DNA of 64,000 bases from Dysidea avara (Eukaryota; Porifera; Demospongiae; Dictyoceratida; Dysideidae), in NCBI RefSeq assembly GCF_963678975.1, contig NC_089273.1, forward strand, positions 4,799,788-4,863,787. Reading direction: 5' to 3'. A program made the position numbers and the translations under genes. Positions 47,160 to 60,199 of the stretch are shown in pieces. Every line of letters begins with the position of its first letter. Position 1 is the stretch's first letter. Under the pieces are notes generated by a model, which was given only the letters and a program-made list of their open reading frames with translations, searched no databases and was not told the DNA's origin.

Positions 47160-50080
47160 GTGTCGCTCAGATTACTGAATTAGCTAAACATGGCACTGGT
47201 TGTGCCACCTGAGAGGACAAGACTATGGTAGTTTTCTCAACAGTCTACGTGGTAGCCAAACCCGGCAGATCCCGGATAAAACTAGTACTATATAGCTACT
47301 AGCTACTGCATGGTGACGTGATTTTTTGCAGGGAATTTAACAAGAAAAATCTGAAATGTAATGAGCCAAGTTCGTCCTGCAGTTATTACCTGCAGCTGGT
47401 TTGTCTAACTAACAATGTCACGTGAGACAGACAAGACTGTTTCCCCACGCTTTGATGCATGTGACCGCCCTTTTGCCTACCACACCATGCAGTATACAAA
47501 AAACAAGTGTGCTGGACGCATCTCAATACTTAAAGTGACACATAGGTGACTGGCCTGGGGTAGCATCTGACAACCTGTAAGAGATGAAACAGCTTTTCAG
47601 GATACACATCATTCTCGCTGACCGGCTCAATGAGGAGAAGGATAAAAGCCAGGCCAAACTGTTACTGGGCATTGCATAATATAGAACAGAGCTCATGCGG
47701 CAAGCTGCATAGTCATATAATGTGATCGTGTTTTTTTTCCAGTTAGAATTACACCATGCAGTAATAGTGTGCATGTCATGCTGTAGCTGGCTGCAGTACG
47801 ACAGGAAACTGATTTTGATGAAAGAAAAAAAATTAATGAATCCACACTTCATAAGTATGATTATATATTGACAAAAGGCAAGAAATCATAGCTACACTGA
47901 ACACATCAGGCCTGTACAAAAATAATAAATAAAATGGGAAATGATCCAAAGCTTTCTCTAGCCCGGCCCTCACAGTCCTATATCTTAGTGCACACTGTTA
48001 CAAATGAAGTGCTATGGTAACACCTAAAGGTGCTATTTTTTGACTGAACAGTTAAAAAATTAGCACTGCAATAGCTAGAGCAGTCAATTATTTAGCATAG
48101 TGATAATGTCACTATATCATAATGATGTAAATACTCCCACCTTAAAACCATCTTTTCAAGGCATTATCACTGGATTTGTGCTAGCTAGAGGTTATCCAAT
48201 AAGGGCCTGGACTGAGGGGATCAGTATTGGAGGTGCACAAGATTGATATACTCTAATAAAGCAGTCACCTAACTACTCTTAGACTAATAAAACATTCAGC
48301 AGATACATACTAGTTGGTTCTGCTATGGAATTAATCCATATCTGTCTGCACCTAAAGATAAGTCTATGCATACAGTGAAGTGCATTGGTCTCTTTAGAAG
48401 GCCTCCATTAATAACCGATTCATCCACTTGTATAGTCATTGCATTATTGTATATACTTAGTTCAAGGATGCACATGTCACTAAAAAGGCTCTCAGATCCA
48501 ATCTTGTATCATTCATCAATTTTCAAAAATTTCACGAGTCCACCTTATTATTTTAACATGTACTTGTAGTGCAATTGTGTGAGGGTGTCAGTTGTCTGAA
48601 CCTACCCAAACCTTTTCGTCATTAACAAATGCAACAAAGCTAAACCTAACTATAATCTATAGCTAAAGGGCAGTATATAAAATTTTATAGGCATATTATA
48701 AGCATTTGTATGTGGAAATGTCTCCAAATTGCAGTATTTTAGCATATGTTTTCCAAACGTTTCATGGGGGGTAGTCCCTAGTTACAGGATGCTTGGCATG
48801 TGGGAGGTGTGCTTTGTACACCAGATTAGTACATTGAGTTAGCCCTCCCTTTTTGTAAATCCTAAATCTGCCCCTGGTTAAGGTATTGTAATAAGTCTTA
48901 TTGAAGTGAATATACCGGGGCATTGGCCCTCAGACCTCCTGACTGTTCCAGTTGTATAATAGCTGACTGTTCTATTAGAGTATCTGGCTAAAGTCATGGA
49001 CATTTTGGGAAGAAACTTTTGAGAGGGAGAGGGTAGTCACAACCCCATTTAAGTGGATTTAGATTGTGTAATGTATGTGTGCCAGATCCAGTAGCTAGCA
49101 CAGTTAAATAATACAGTTCAAGTTGTAATTTGAGGTTCAATGGGGGTAAGAATGGCTAACTCTGATTTTATGTACTGTATCTTCTTTTCAATTTAGAAGT
49201 AGTTTTCGTAAATTAAGACAGTCTTAAAATTATGTAATAGTGCACAAGAAGCATTTGTGACACTAAATTTAAGTCTATGTAATAGTTAGACTTCAGACTA
49301 TATGCAGGGGTCTAAGTAATTTATAGTAACCCAATGGCCCTGTGTCGTGGTGCCTAAGAGAAATGAAGGCATGGCACAGGGCCTAAGTGTTGCCATAATT
49401 GACCTTTGTGGTCTGAATAGCTTTAGTTGACATTAACACTATTGACAATGGGACATTGGAAACAGTGGAAAGTGAAATCTGAAACTGGAAGCAAAATGGA
49501 ACTGTAGTGTATTTCATGAGTTTGCGTACAAGGTCATCTATTGAGATCATATCTTTTTATGTGAGAATGTGAAGTTAGCCGGTATACCTGAGACATACTT
49601 GAAGTACATTTGAATCCTAAATAATGCGGTTACTGTAATGAGGTGGTTTTAATATAGAGATGGTCTTTGTTTGTAAAGAGCTAGGCAATAGCTATTTTAC
49701 AAATTTAGCTATTTTACAAGTAGCTATACTAATAGCTATTTTAAAAGTTTTGAGCGATTTCAGTTTTTCAGTTTCAATTTCTACTGTGTATAAAATCCAC
49801 CACAAAAGAGTCTAAAACTTCTTAGCTTAAACATCCTAATGATAGAAATTAATACAGCACTCTCATTTAAACTATAGGAATCTGAAGAATGCAATTAACT
49901 ATAAAATAATTATCATCATTCTAATTGCTTTAGACCATCAAACTCTTATGTTGTAACCAACCAACCTGTTCACTATAACAGTGTTAGCAAAATATATTTA
50001 AAATCTGATCAACAAGTGTAACATTATTGTGGAATTAGTTTCACGTATCGTTTGCTAAATAAGAGTATAATTTTATAAAT
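47160..50080. other. Intergenic region upstream of the RhoGEF gene
   Basis: AT-rich and non-coding apart from the fragment at 47.6 kb. A decayed element at about 48185-48890 ends in ATCTGCCCCTGG and holds palindromic cassettes in opposite orientation near each end (48245 and 48965). Confidence 0.45.
47585..47700 (+). pseudogene. Possible protein-coding fragment with in-frame stops
   Basis: One frame reads EMKQLFRIHIILADRLNEEK and KSQAKLLLGIA, flanked on both sides by TAA in frame and then YRTELMRQAA. Both TAA codons could be decayed CAA. It looks like a coiled-coil piece of a gene or transposon protein. Not recognised. Confidence 0.25.
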
Positions 50081-50084
50081 AGAT

Positions 50085-52659
50085 GGGTCATTCCATGTCA
50101 AATCACCGAGAAATTGTAGGATCACCTCTCAGATTTCGATGAAACTTGTGTTGTGTTTCTAGTACCTGTGGTGCTCATCATCCATACCAATTTTTAGCCT
50201 CATACACCTCATAGTTTCTGATTTATGACCACAAACATTTTGAATATTTCATGAAAAATTGGTCTGTCTTGAGTTACAAAATCAACTGTAGCTCACCATT
50301 GTGTTAATATTTTAAATAAAATTTTCAGCGATTAAAGACTGTTAATTGATCTTTCAAGTAATCCATAAACTATGACAGTAAAACCAAACTAGTGAAGGTC
50401 ACTACTAAATGTAGTGAACGTCACTGCTAATGTCTGCCACAATACTCACTATTTCTGTGTAGTGATGTTCACTACTATGTAGTGAAGGTCACTACAAAAG
50501 AGTAGTGAAGGTCACTACACAAAAATAGTGAGTATTGTGGCAGAAATTAGTAGTGAAATTCACTACTAATTTTTTACAGTGTGGGATATCAATTTAATTA
50601 AGGTTCAAAAAAGCTCCGTTAAAACCTTTAATCCTTAATATTTCAAAAAGCACTGCTTCAAATTCTTTGAATTTATAAATAAATAATCATTAGGTTATGG
50701 TCTATTGCTGGTAAAATTTTTGTGGTGGTGCCACAATGGATTCAAGAGATATAATTAAATATGTTGTGGTATGTAGTGGAATTTTGTAGTCAATTATTGC
50801 TATAATTATGGGAGTGTACACCACTGCTGATAAGATGATACCAACTTTGTCTTACACAATGAAGGTGTCCAAGTACAGTGCAATCTGTATTAGTGACTAC
50901 CTGTATTGAAAGACCACCTTGGTGCTGCAATTTAAATATAGTTGTATAGTTTTCAAATGCAGCCAGCTTATATAGCTAGAAAAGGCAATACAATGATCAG
51001 CCAATGACACCGTGTCAGTTGTTCAATTGAGCATGTAGTAACATACCTGCTGCTTATTTTGCGCATTGTAACAATGAAGATTATTCAAGACAACAGGGAC
51101 ATTGCTTTCAACTTTCACGTACAATCCATGGTACTAGAAAACTGTACTCCTGTGCCATTCTCAGATAGCCGGCAGAGTGGAAATAAAAGTTTACTCATAA
51201 TCTGATGTTTTCAGGAAAGAGAGAGTTGCTCTAGCAAAGAATGAAGCTTCACCAGATTCAATCGCTGGATTTGCACTTGTTGACATAAAAAGAATCAGTG
51301 GTTAGCTTGTGTGCTTGAAGTTTGCAGTGACACTAAAGAAGTGAAGCTGACATTTCCGTATCCACAAGATCCATCAAACTCGTTCAAATACCCAGACCCC
51401 CAGAATATCCAATGGATGACATTATAAATCTCGTAGACCCAAGGACAAGAAGTGGTTGTGTGTACTCTGACAAAAAAGAAATGACTTTTGCTACCAAACA
51501 GCATCACAGTGTATCATCATAGTAACAAACTTGTATTACCGTCATGCTTTGTCACAGTCTGTTTATATATGCATACATTTAACTTGCAGTTGAATCAAAG
51601 AGTCTTGTGTGTCTGCAAACCTAAATCAGCAGAATGGGCTTCAAGACAAGTATCCACAAAAATTCTAATCAGCACTTTTTGGTAGAGCAAAGGTCAAAGA
51701 TTAGGAGACATGGTTAATTATCAACTTCATCAAATTAAGTTGCTAAATATACAAACAAAATTTCCATTGAGCTTTAAAGTAGTGCAATTCATTTTAAAAA
51801 CAGCAAAGTTATGATGCTTTGAATGATCACAAGTACAGCAAAAATAGAATACTAAATAAGCCATTTCTGGGAAGCCATAAAAGCAATGGATCAAGGGACA
51901 CATATGACCACTTGGGATAACCACACATCAATTTCGTCCAATTCTGAGGGGTCATGTGTAAACCTTTGGTGAACTGATATGGAATTCCCATTCAGTAAAT
52001 CCAACTAAATAAATTGCAGCACATAGGTAGTCTTTCAATACAGGTGGTCACTAATACAGGTTGCACTGTACTTGGGACATCTTCATTGTGTAAGACAAAG
52101 TTGGCATAGCTTTATCAGCAGTGGTTATTAGAGGTGTACACTCCCATATTATAGCAATAATAGACTACAAAATTCTACTACATACCACAACATATTTAAT
52201 TGTATCTCTTGAACCCATTGTGGCCCCACCATAATATTTTACCAACAATAGACCATAACCTAATTATTATTTACTAAAAAATTCAAAGAATTTGAAGTAG
52301 CGCTTTTTGAAATATTAAGGATTAAAGTTTTTAATAGAGCCTTTTTGAACCTTAATTAAATTGATATCCCATAGTTTATGTATTACTTGAAAGATAAATT
52401 ATCAGTCTTTAATCGCTGAAAATTTTATTTTAAAATATTAACACAGTGGTAGGCTACAGTTGATTTTGTAACTCAAGACGGACCAATTTTTCATGAAATA
52501 TTCAAAATATTTGTGGTCATAAATCAGAAACTATGTGGTGTATGAAGGTAAAAGTTGGTATGGATGATGAGCACCATAGGTACTACAAATACACCAAATT
52601 TCGTCAAAATCCGAGAGGTGACCCTACAATTTTCTCGGAGATTTGACACGGAATGACCC
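50085..52659. mobile_element. 2.6-kb DNA transposon remnant with long (about 0.6 kb) terminal inverted repeats
   Basis: Termini GGGTCATTCCATGTCAAATC / GATTTGACACGGAATGACCC flanked by AGAT on both sides (50081-50084 and 52660-52663). The arms stay alignable inward to about 50.9 and 52.0 kb (for example CATTGTGGCCCCACCATAAT on the right against its complement on the left). The 1.1-kb middle holds a broken plus-strand ORF: RVALAKNEASPDSIAGFALV (from about 51220) and INLVDPRTRSGCVYSDKKEM (about 51424-51483). The protein family is not recognised. Confidence 0.75.
50374..50581. mobile_element. MITE nested in the left arm of the 2.6-kb element
   Basis: ACAGTAAAA / TTTTTTACAGT ends and repeated TAGTGAAGGTCACTA units. 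ACAATACTCACTATTT pairs with AAATAGTGAGTATTGT. The right arm of the host element lacks it (ATAAACTATGGGATATC is continuous there). Confidence 0.75.
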
Positions 52660-52989
52660 AGATGCAAATTGCTAATAATTATTTTAAAACATTATTACAT
52701 GTAAGATTATAATGGTAATAAGACGTATGCATGTGTGAACTTAAAATATGCAAATAAGTGCCTAAATGTACAATGCTATCTTAAAATTAGAAGTGAGGTT
52801 TATTCTTAGAGTAATTATACTGAAATTATGTTGATAAATTCTAATTCTTAGAAAACGGTTATTGCTGTAAGGCTACTATATACTGTAAGAGAAATGTTGT
52901 AGCTATTTGGGAAAAATCAAGGTGCAGGCATTGTGTATATATCTACTATTGAACAGTAACAGATGTTGCAGCAGTAGCCACCCCAGCAT

Positions 52990-53130
52990 AGGTAGCAAAG
53001 GAGGAAGTAAAAGCAGGCTGAGTAGTGTTGCATATGGAGACTAGGCTTGCGTCGATTATGTGGCATAATTTTTTGGCATAATAGGGGATGAAAAGCATAA
53101 AGCATAATGCTGGCATAATGGAGCATAATG
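52990..53130. repeat. GCATAAT-rich repeat fragment
   Basis: TGGCATAATTTTTTGGCATA, AGCATAATGCTGGCATAAT and GAGCATAATGGG in tandem. Related to 8077-8472 and, inverted, to 55310-55400. Confidence 0.45.
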
Positions 53131-53152
53131 GGAAAATTTCCGCCACAATATA

Positions 53153-53769
53153 TGTGACCATATTTTGGAAAACCATACAGTTGGGCACAAGCAAAATTTG
53201 TGGGAAAACTCAATTGAAAGATTTTTTATTTTTCATTTTTTGCACATTCTGCTGAAGCAACTATTAAGCCTTCTTGTTGTAAAGTTTCACACCCATAGCT
53301 TCTTTTATCTAGGAGATATACTCAATTGTATCAGACTATGTAGCAGTTTCACATTGCATGGGACAACAATTACCTTACAAATTGGATGATTTGTTCATTT
53401 ATAAAACCAAACATTTTATCTCTTTAGACCATAATACATGTGATTTAATTGAAGAAAAGCTCTAAGAGCATATGATTAAACTATCTAGGATCCCTTTTAT
53501 CCATTTAGATAGTAGGAATGGAAAATCTCTGTCAACAAGTAATTTGTCATCATTTGTCCCACCTGATCACTATACAGTACTATAAACTGATAATGAAAAG
53601 TTAGTTTGTTATGTATTAGACAGTAAATCAGCTATATCTTTGGAATGCTTCATTGCATCATTGCAAAATTTTCACACAAGGTAGATAACCACTCAGTGCT
53701 TAATTTTAGTAATAAAACAGAAATTTGACTGATGTGCCAAAATGTATGGTTTTCCAAAATAGGGTCACA
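53153..53769. mobile_element. TGTGACC-family element
   Basis: TGTGACCATATTTTGGAAAA / TTTTCCAAAATAGGGTCACA termini with CATACAGTTGGGCAC / GTATGG continuing inward. Non-coding. Confidence 0.75.
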
Positions 53770-54400
53770 AATATAACTTCCGGTATAACAGTCACAAAGT
53801 CAAGGGATAACCTATTTTTGGATGGTGAAATGATTCCTGATAACGAGTAGAAAAATGCAAAACTACATGTTTACACCTTCGATGAAATGAATCTTTTTCA
53901 TTGTGGGTTTGAGTTTCATAGGACACATGCAGTCAAGCACCAAGGCATGGGAAAGCAGTATATCTGAGCTTCAATCATTGAATTTGGTATTAAATAACAT
54001 GTTTCATCGTCTGATTTTGTGATATGATGATTATGATTATTGGAAGCTCAGCAATACAATAGAAACTCTGATGATAATAGGTTAGTGTTGAGTCAGATAG
54101 CTAGTGAATTTCTGGACATTGAAAATAGAGCATGAGGTCTGGAGTGAGACTAAGGTTAATATCAAACCAGAAAAGTATTTCAAAAAGATCGAGATTCTCC
54201 AATAGAACAGTCAAACACTCTAATAGAACAGTCACTGCATGCAACAGAAACATATCCCCAGTAGGCTAATATGTATCTGCATATAAAACTACAAAGATGT
54301 TAGACAATAAAATGCCTATAGCTTCTGAGGGACTATAGATATGCCCCCAGACCCCTGCTCTAATATGATCAACTCTGGAACACATCCAATTTCAAGCTAT

Positions 54401-55196
54401 CAGGGGCGTAGCCAGGATTTTTTGTAGGGGGTTCCAGCACCAGCATTGAGTTACCAGAAGCAGGGGTCTGGGGGCGCAGCCCCCAGCCGCTGAGAGACTG
54501 TCAATATTTTAATGAATCAAAACTCAGCAAATTGCTATATTTTATGCAAAAGTACATTAATTATGATGCATATAAGTGCCCCTGGGATGAAGGTAGTACT
54601 AGATAAAGTCACCTAGTGGAAACAGACAGCATAACACAGAGACACATAATCATATAGTAATCTGTAAGTGATAGTTATATCTCACTGTGGTATAGGAGCC
54701 ATGAATCCACTGATACAAATGGAATGACTTACAATCAAAACAATATAACTACACAAATATGCATAGTATGAATTCATTTTGCATAACATAAGTGATAAAT
54801 TACTGGAGCTCTATAACTTTAAACACTGCACACCAAAGCTATAGCAGTATAAGGTCATGCTAAGTTTTGCATTTAATATTAGAATGTCTGAATAACTTCA
54901 TATGGACATGGATATATTTACATGCATGTTCTATTAGAGTATAAAGCTGACTGCTCTATTAGAGTATACACCTGACTGCTCTATTAGAGTATATCGATCT
55001 GTTTTGAACAGGGCTCATGTTACCTCTGTGAATCCAGATGAATGCAAGCTTTATCAATTGTTGTGCTGCGCATTACACTATATTACTCACTCATTTTGTC
55101 CTGCCATACTAAATGCATGGTGTGTTAAGATCCTGCTTGCAGCTAGAAGTCTAAATTTTACAGGGGGTTCCTGAACCTCCCCTCCCTATGCCCCTG
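54401..55196. mobile_element. CAGGGGCGTAGCC element with paired palindromic cassettes
   Basis: CAGGGGCGTAGCCAGG at the left and CCTATGCCCCTG at the right, flanked by AGCTAT on both sides (6 of the expected 8 bp). GGGGGTTCC / GGGGGTTCC-type subterminal sequence occurs in both ends. Three GACTGCTCTATTAGAGTATA units sit at 54930-54995. Confidence 0.65.
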
Positions 55197-55527
55197 AGCT
55201 ATTGCTATTATTTGTATGTTGCATTTGAAGTGACACTTCTCCATTTACATTGTATCATATGAAAAACTTCTCTGCACAAAGAAAAACACAAAGTAAACAC
55301 ATATTGCATTTCTGAAAAGCATAAAAACAAGTATAACAGGCAGAAAATTGGGGAAATGCCAAAAAGCATACCATAATAGGCAAATTTTGGGGCATATTAG
55401 ACTCAAGCCTAATGGAGACGCAGGACAACCACGCTGGAAGTCAGGATGTAAAACATCACCAGGGCATTATCCATCAATATATGAAGCTCGCTGTTCCTTA
55501 AGAACACCTGTGAAAGAGCATTATAAA

Positions 55528-55766
55528 TGTGACCGGATTTGTGAAAAGGGGTCTTCCACACACATCCAATTCTATGAACTTGGAAGACCATAACTTGCTG
55601 TTAAAGATAGATACAAAGCCAAACTTTTCTCTGTCGATTAACCCATGTTGGTGCTCATTACTGGCCAAATTTCAAGTCAATAACTTTATCCTATCTCAAG
55701 TTATGGAATGTCAAAGTTCATAAACTGGATGTGTGTGGAAGACCCCTTTTTGCACGTCCAGTCACA
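55528..55766. mobile_element. TGTGACC-family MITE, 239 bp
   Basis: TGTGACCGGATTTGTGAAAA / TTTTTGCACGTCCAGTCACA termini, plus AGGGGTCTTCCACACACATC / GATGTGTGTGGAAGACCCCT. A half-copy of the same end occurs at 63335-63385. Confidence 0.8.
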
Positions 55767-55864
55767 AATGATGATGCAAGAGCATCGTGGTAACGGATTC
55801 TCATTGGGGCATGAGAGCAGCCTAGCAGATGCCTGATATGTATGCCCTCATGTCCGTGTTTCAA

Positions 55865-56012
<148 letters not shown>

Positions 56013-56603
56013 TATACATATAAATATAGGAACTCTTTCGCCCTCACATCTTTTAATGCACTCTATTTATAAAACAGCAACTGTTACTATTGAATTGCCT
56101 CAGTATGATTATGGTGGTAGCCACCTACAAAAACAAGTGTAAGTAAAATGAGAAAATTGAGTAGGGATCATAGAAATAAAAGCAATGAGCAAGGGAGGTC
56201 ATCTATACCTGCAAACCATCACCACCAATGGGGCAGTGGGGAAAGAAATGTGACACAAAGGTAAGTCTGTTGTATAGCAAGAGTTCATAATAAAAAAAAA
56301 CTAATTTTTTTATTATGAATTTATGAACTCTTGATTGTAGCTGATGCAATTGGTAAAAAGGACCGTTTTGGGATGAAACAAAGTTGAACAGTGAATAAAT
56401 CAAGTTAGCATAGCCTTACCCATAATAACTGAGTTATGCTGGGCTGAAGGCATCAGGCTGTTGTACATATGTAAGGGAAAATGGAGCATTTAGGGTGATA
56501 TTTTGGGGCAAGGAAGCTTAAAACTTGCTGTTGATTACCGTGATCCTAGTAAAGCCAGAGAGTCTCATTTTATGAACAGGCCAAGAGTCGGGTACTATTG
56601 TCT

Positions 56604-56846
56604 AGGACCTGTGAAAACAGGGTATGTGGGCACACAAAATTTGCCCCTTTTTTTACACTTTTGCCGCTTATAACTTTTTACTCCATTAAGCTATGGCCAC
56701 AAACTTTTCAGCCCTACTCAAACAAATAACTGGCTTCATTGTGCAAGTTGCAGAATGCAGAGCTTATTCCTGTACCAAGATATGACGTGTTATGTGACGG
56801 GATGTAGTTTGTGCCCGCATACTCTGTTTTCATAGGCCCAGTCACA
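56604..56846. mobile_element. MITE, left-truncated TGTGACC family
   Basis: GGACCTGTGAAAACAGGGTA with GTGGGCACA pairs with TGTGCCCGCATACTCTGTTT and CATAGGCCCAGTCACA. Similar to 6355-6570. Confidence 0.6.
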
Positions 56847-57534
56847 AATAGAGTGTAGTATCAGTTATACAGTATGTGTCAATGATTACATCTCAATGCG
56901 GAAAAGAAGCTAACAATGTATTGTCAAGGAAGAAAAATTTTAATACACTGAAATTGGCGGATCACCAGTCTCACCAAACTTCATTGCTCACAGTATGTAG
57001 CTCAGGCAACTAACAGTGTTATGGAATTGAATTGCAAGCCTTGTAATTCCAATTGCATATAATTACCTTCAGTAGCTGCTTACATGTGATACCATTAGAT
57101 GATAGGGCTGGTCTATGGCTGCATTATATAGAAAATTGTGGCATACAGATGCACTACAATTTGCTGCACAACAAAATATGTACCAATGCTTCCTATTATA
57201 TTCTGTCTATACGTACATGTATTTCAATATTGGAACTATGTAGCAGTCCAAAAATTTCAAAACAAACCACACAGGTCCAAATATTAATTGTAGTCAATAA
57301 CAGATTCATGGTCTGTATCTTAGTATAAGGAGTATTAGTATTTTACTTCAATACTGACTAAAGATGGAGTTTGTATAGGTAGATCATTTTTTGCTGTGTT
57401 GAGCAAATGGTAAATTCCTTTGAATCTCTGTGCATAGTTTAAATGGTGTAGATCCTATAACCAAGACACACGGTAGTGTGTCGTGCGGCCCAAGAAGCCG
57501 GCGCGCCACACCGTGAGTATATTTACAGGAAGAA

Positions 57535-58235
57535 AGAAAACGTCATTTTCACACTTTTGTATCTCGGTTATAGCTTATCCGATTGCAACCAAATTTTCTG
57601 CAGAGTTGCCCGCCAGCTAGGGGAGTCTACATTCCAAGTTTAAAGAAAATCACTCTAGCCATTTCCGAGATATGAGCGGCCACAGTGTCGTCTTTTTTTC
57701 TTCGTTTTTTTTTCTTCTTCGTCTTTTCGCACACTTGCTAAAATTGATATAAAATGCAAACGCGTACTCCGATCGCTTTGAAATTTGGCACACAGAAAGG
57801 GAGTCTAAAGGCGAATCTTAGCATCAAATTTGGTGCAAATCCGATGAATGGTTCAGGAGTTATGACCGATTATTCGCGTAAAACAAGATCGATTTGTTGT
57901 CATGCCTACAGTACAGGGTAAACCGCTATATGGAATGAGTTGAAAATTGCTATGCAGATGGAGTAACCATCGTAGGAGTGCCTTTTGGTGGTTTGAAAGG
58001 AATCGAGATTAAGACCATGGAGATATGACAGAAAATCCAACCTGTGTCACAATTACGCGATCGATTTTTAGTAATAAAAAAGTATTAGTTTTTACGCCTA
58101 CTAGGCAAACCGCTAAGAGCAATGAGCTGAAAATCAGTGTATAGCTGGAATAATCTTCATAGAAAGTGCTTGCAGTAGTATAGAAGAATTGGATTACAAA
58201 CCACTGAGTTATGATTCGAAAGCCAACTCCGTGTA
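57535..58235. repeat. Four diverged modules of about 165-190 bp
   Basis: Each module ends in a G(A)G(A/T)TATGA motif (about 57667, 57857, 58018 and 58205). Modules 3 and 4 align well: ACGCCTACTAGGCAAACCGC against ATGCCTACAGTACAGGGTAA, and both have GAGxTGAAAATxxxTAT. CpG content is higher than in the flanks. No coding frame. Confidence 0.5.
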
Positions 58236-58261
58236 GCAAATGCGAGATCGAGATATTCTAA

Positions 58262-60195
58262 TAGAACAGTCAACCTATAGAGCATTCAGCTAATTTATTT
58301 ACATCATTATAGAATTCTATTACATTACAAGTTATTCTGTAGGGACTTCAGCTGCAAACAGTTAATCTTATAGACAGTTCAGCAAGAAGCAAGTCACCCT
58401 GTGGAGAGTTAAGCTACAATTATATCACTGTAGAGATTCAGAACATTACAAGTCACACTGAAGAGAGTTCAGCTATAAACAAGTCATGCACCCTGTAGAG
58501 AGTTCACCTACAATTAAATCACTCTCTAGAGAATTCAGCTACACACAAGTCACTGTGCAGAGAGTTCAGCTACGAACAAATCAATCTTTAGAGTGATCAG
58601 CAACAAACAAATCAACTTGTAGAGAGATCAGCTAGAAACAAATCAACCTGCAGAGAGATCAGCTACAAACAAATCAGCTTGTAGAGAGATCAGTTACACA
58701 CAAATCAACCTGTAGAGAGATAAGCTAGGAACAAATCACCCTGTAGAGAGTTCAGCTAGGAACAAATCACCCTGTAGAGAGTTCAGCTAAAACAAATCAA
58801 CCTGCAGAGAGATCAGCTACAAACAAATCACCTTATAGACAGTTCAGCTACAAACAAATTACCCTGTAGAGAGATCGACTACAAACAATTAATTATGAGT
58901 GAAATCAACTTGCAGAGAGATCAGCTACACACAAATCAACTTGTAGAGAGATCAGCTAGAAACAAATCACCCTATAGAGAGTTCAGCTACAAACAAATCA
59001 ACCTGCAGAGAGATCAGCTACAAACAGATCACCTTATAGACAGTTCAGCTACAAACAAATTACCCTATAGAGAGATTGACTACAAACAAATCAACTTGCA
59101 GAGAGATCAGTTACACACAAATCAACTTGTAGAGAGATCAGCTAGAAACAAATCACCCTGTAGACTAAGAGAGTTCAGCTACAAACAAATCAATGTGCAG
59201 AGAGATCAACTACAAACAAATCACCCTGTAGAGAGATCATCTAGAAACTAGACACAATGTAAGGAGTTCAGCTACAAGTAATACACCCTGTTGAGATTTC
59301 AGCTACAAACAAATCAACCTGTAGAGCGACCAGCTAGAAACAAATCACCCTGAAGAGAGGTCAGCTACAAAAAAATCACCCTGTAGAGAGATCAGCTAGA
59401 AACAAATCACCCTGTAGAGACTTCAGCTAGAAACAAATCAACTTGCAGAGAGATCAGCTACAAACAAATCATCCTGTAGAGAGTTCAGCTAAAACAAATC
59501 AACCTGCAGAGAGATCAGCTACAAACAAATCACCTTATAGACAGTTCAGCTACAAACAGATTACCCTGTAGAGAGATCGACTACAAACAAATCAACTTGC
59601 AGAGAGATCAGCTACAAAAAATCACCCTGTAGAGAGATCAGCTAGAAACAAATCACCCTGTAGAGACTTCAGCTACAAACAAATCAACCTGCAGAGACAA
59701 ATCACCCTGTAGAGAGATCAGCTATATAGAAACTAGACACAATGTAAGGAGTTCAGCTACAAGCAAATCACCCTTTAGAGAGTTCAGCTACAAACAAATC
59801 AACCTGCAGAGAGATCAAATCACCTTATAGAGAGTTCAGCTACAAACAAATTGCCCTGTAGAGAGATCAGTTACAAACAAATCAACCTGCAGAGAGATCA
59901 GCTACACACAAATGAACTTGTAGAGAGATCAGCTACAAACAAACCACCCTGTGGAGATCAGCTAGAAACTAGACACAATGTAAGGAGTTCAGCTACAAGC
60001 AAATCACCCTGTAGAGATTTAAGCTGCAAACACATCACCCTGTAGGGAGGTCAGCTAGAAACTAGACACAATGTAAAGAGTTCAGCTAGAAGAGGTCACC
60101 TTATAGAGAGTTCAGCTACAAAAAAAACTATCATGTAGAGAGTTCAGCTGCAAACAAATCACTCTGTATAGAGTTCAGCTAGAAAAAGTCACCTT
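58262..60195. repeat. 31-bp minisatellite, about 60 units
   Basis: The consensus unit is about 31 bp, built from CAGCTACAAACAAATCACC and CTGTAGAGAGTT or CTGCAGAGAGAT. Variants ATCA(A/C)CCTGCAG and ATCACCCTGTAG alternate, and higher-order copies of about 600 bp are visible (for example around 58780-59080 and 59480-59600). Because 31 is not a multiple of 3, open frames inside it repeat every 93 bp and are artefacts. It starts directly after a palindromic cassette at 58246-58275. Confidence 0.9.
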
Positions 60196-60199
60196 GCCA

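Noticed and set aside
51295..51507. 70-aa minus-strand ORF
   Set aside because: It is antisense to the decayed plus-strand ORF of the long-TIR element.
58895..60045. 118-aa and 64-aa ORFs of NLQRDQLHTN-type repeats
   Set aside because: They come from the 31-bp minisatellite (93-bp periodicity in the frame). They have no start context and no conservation of frame along the array.
58262..60195. CRISPR-like array
   Set aside because: Units are contiguous 31-bp copies with no unique spacers, in animal DNA.
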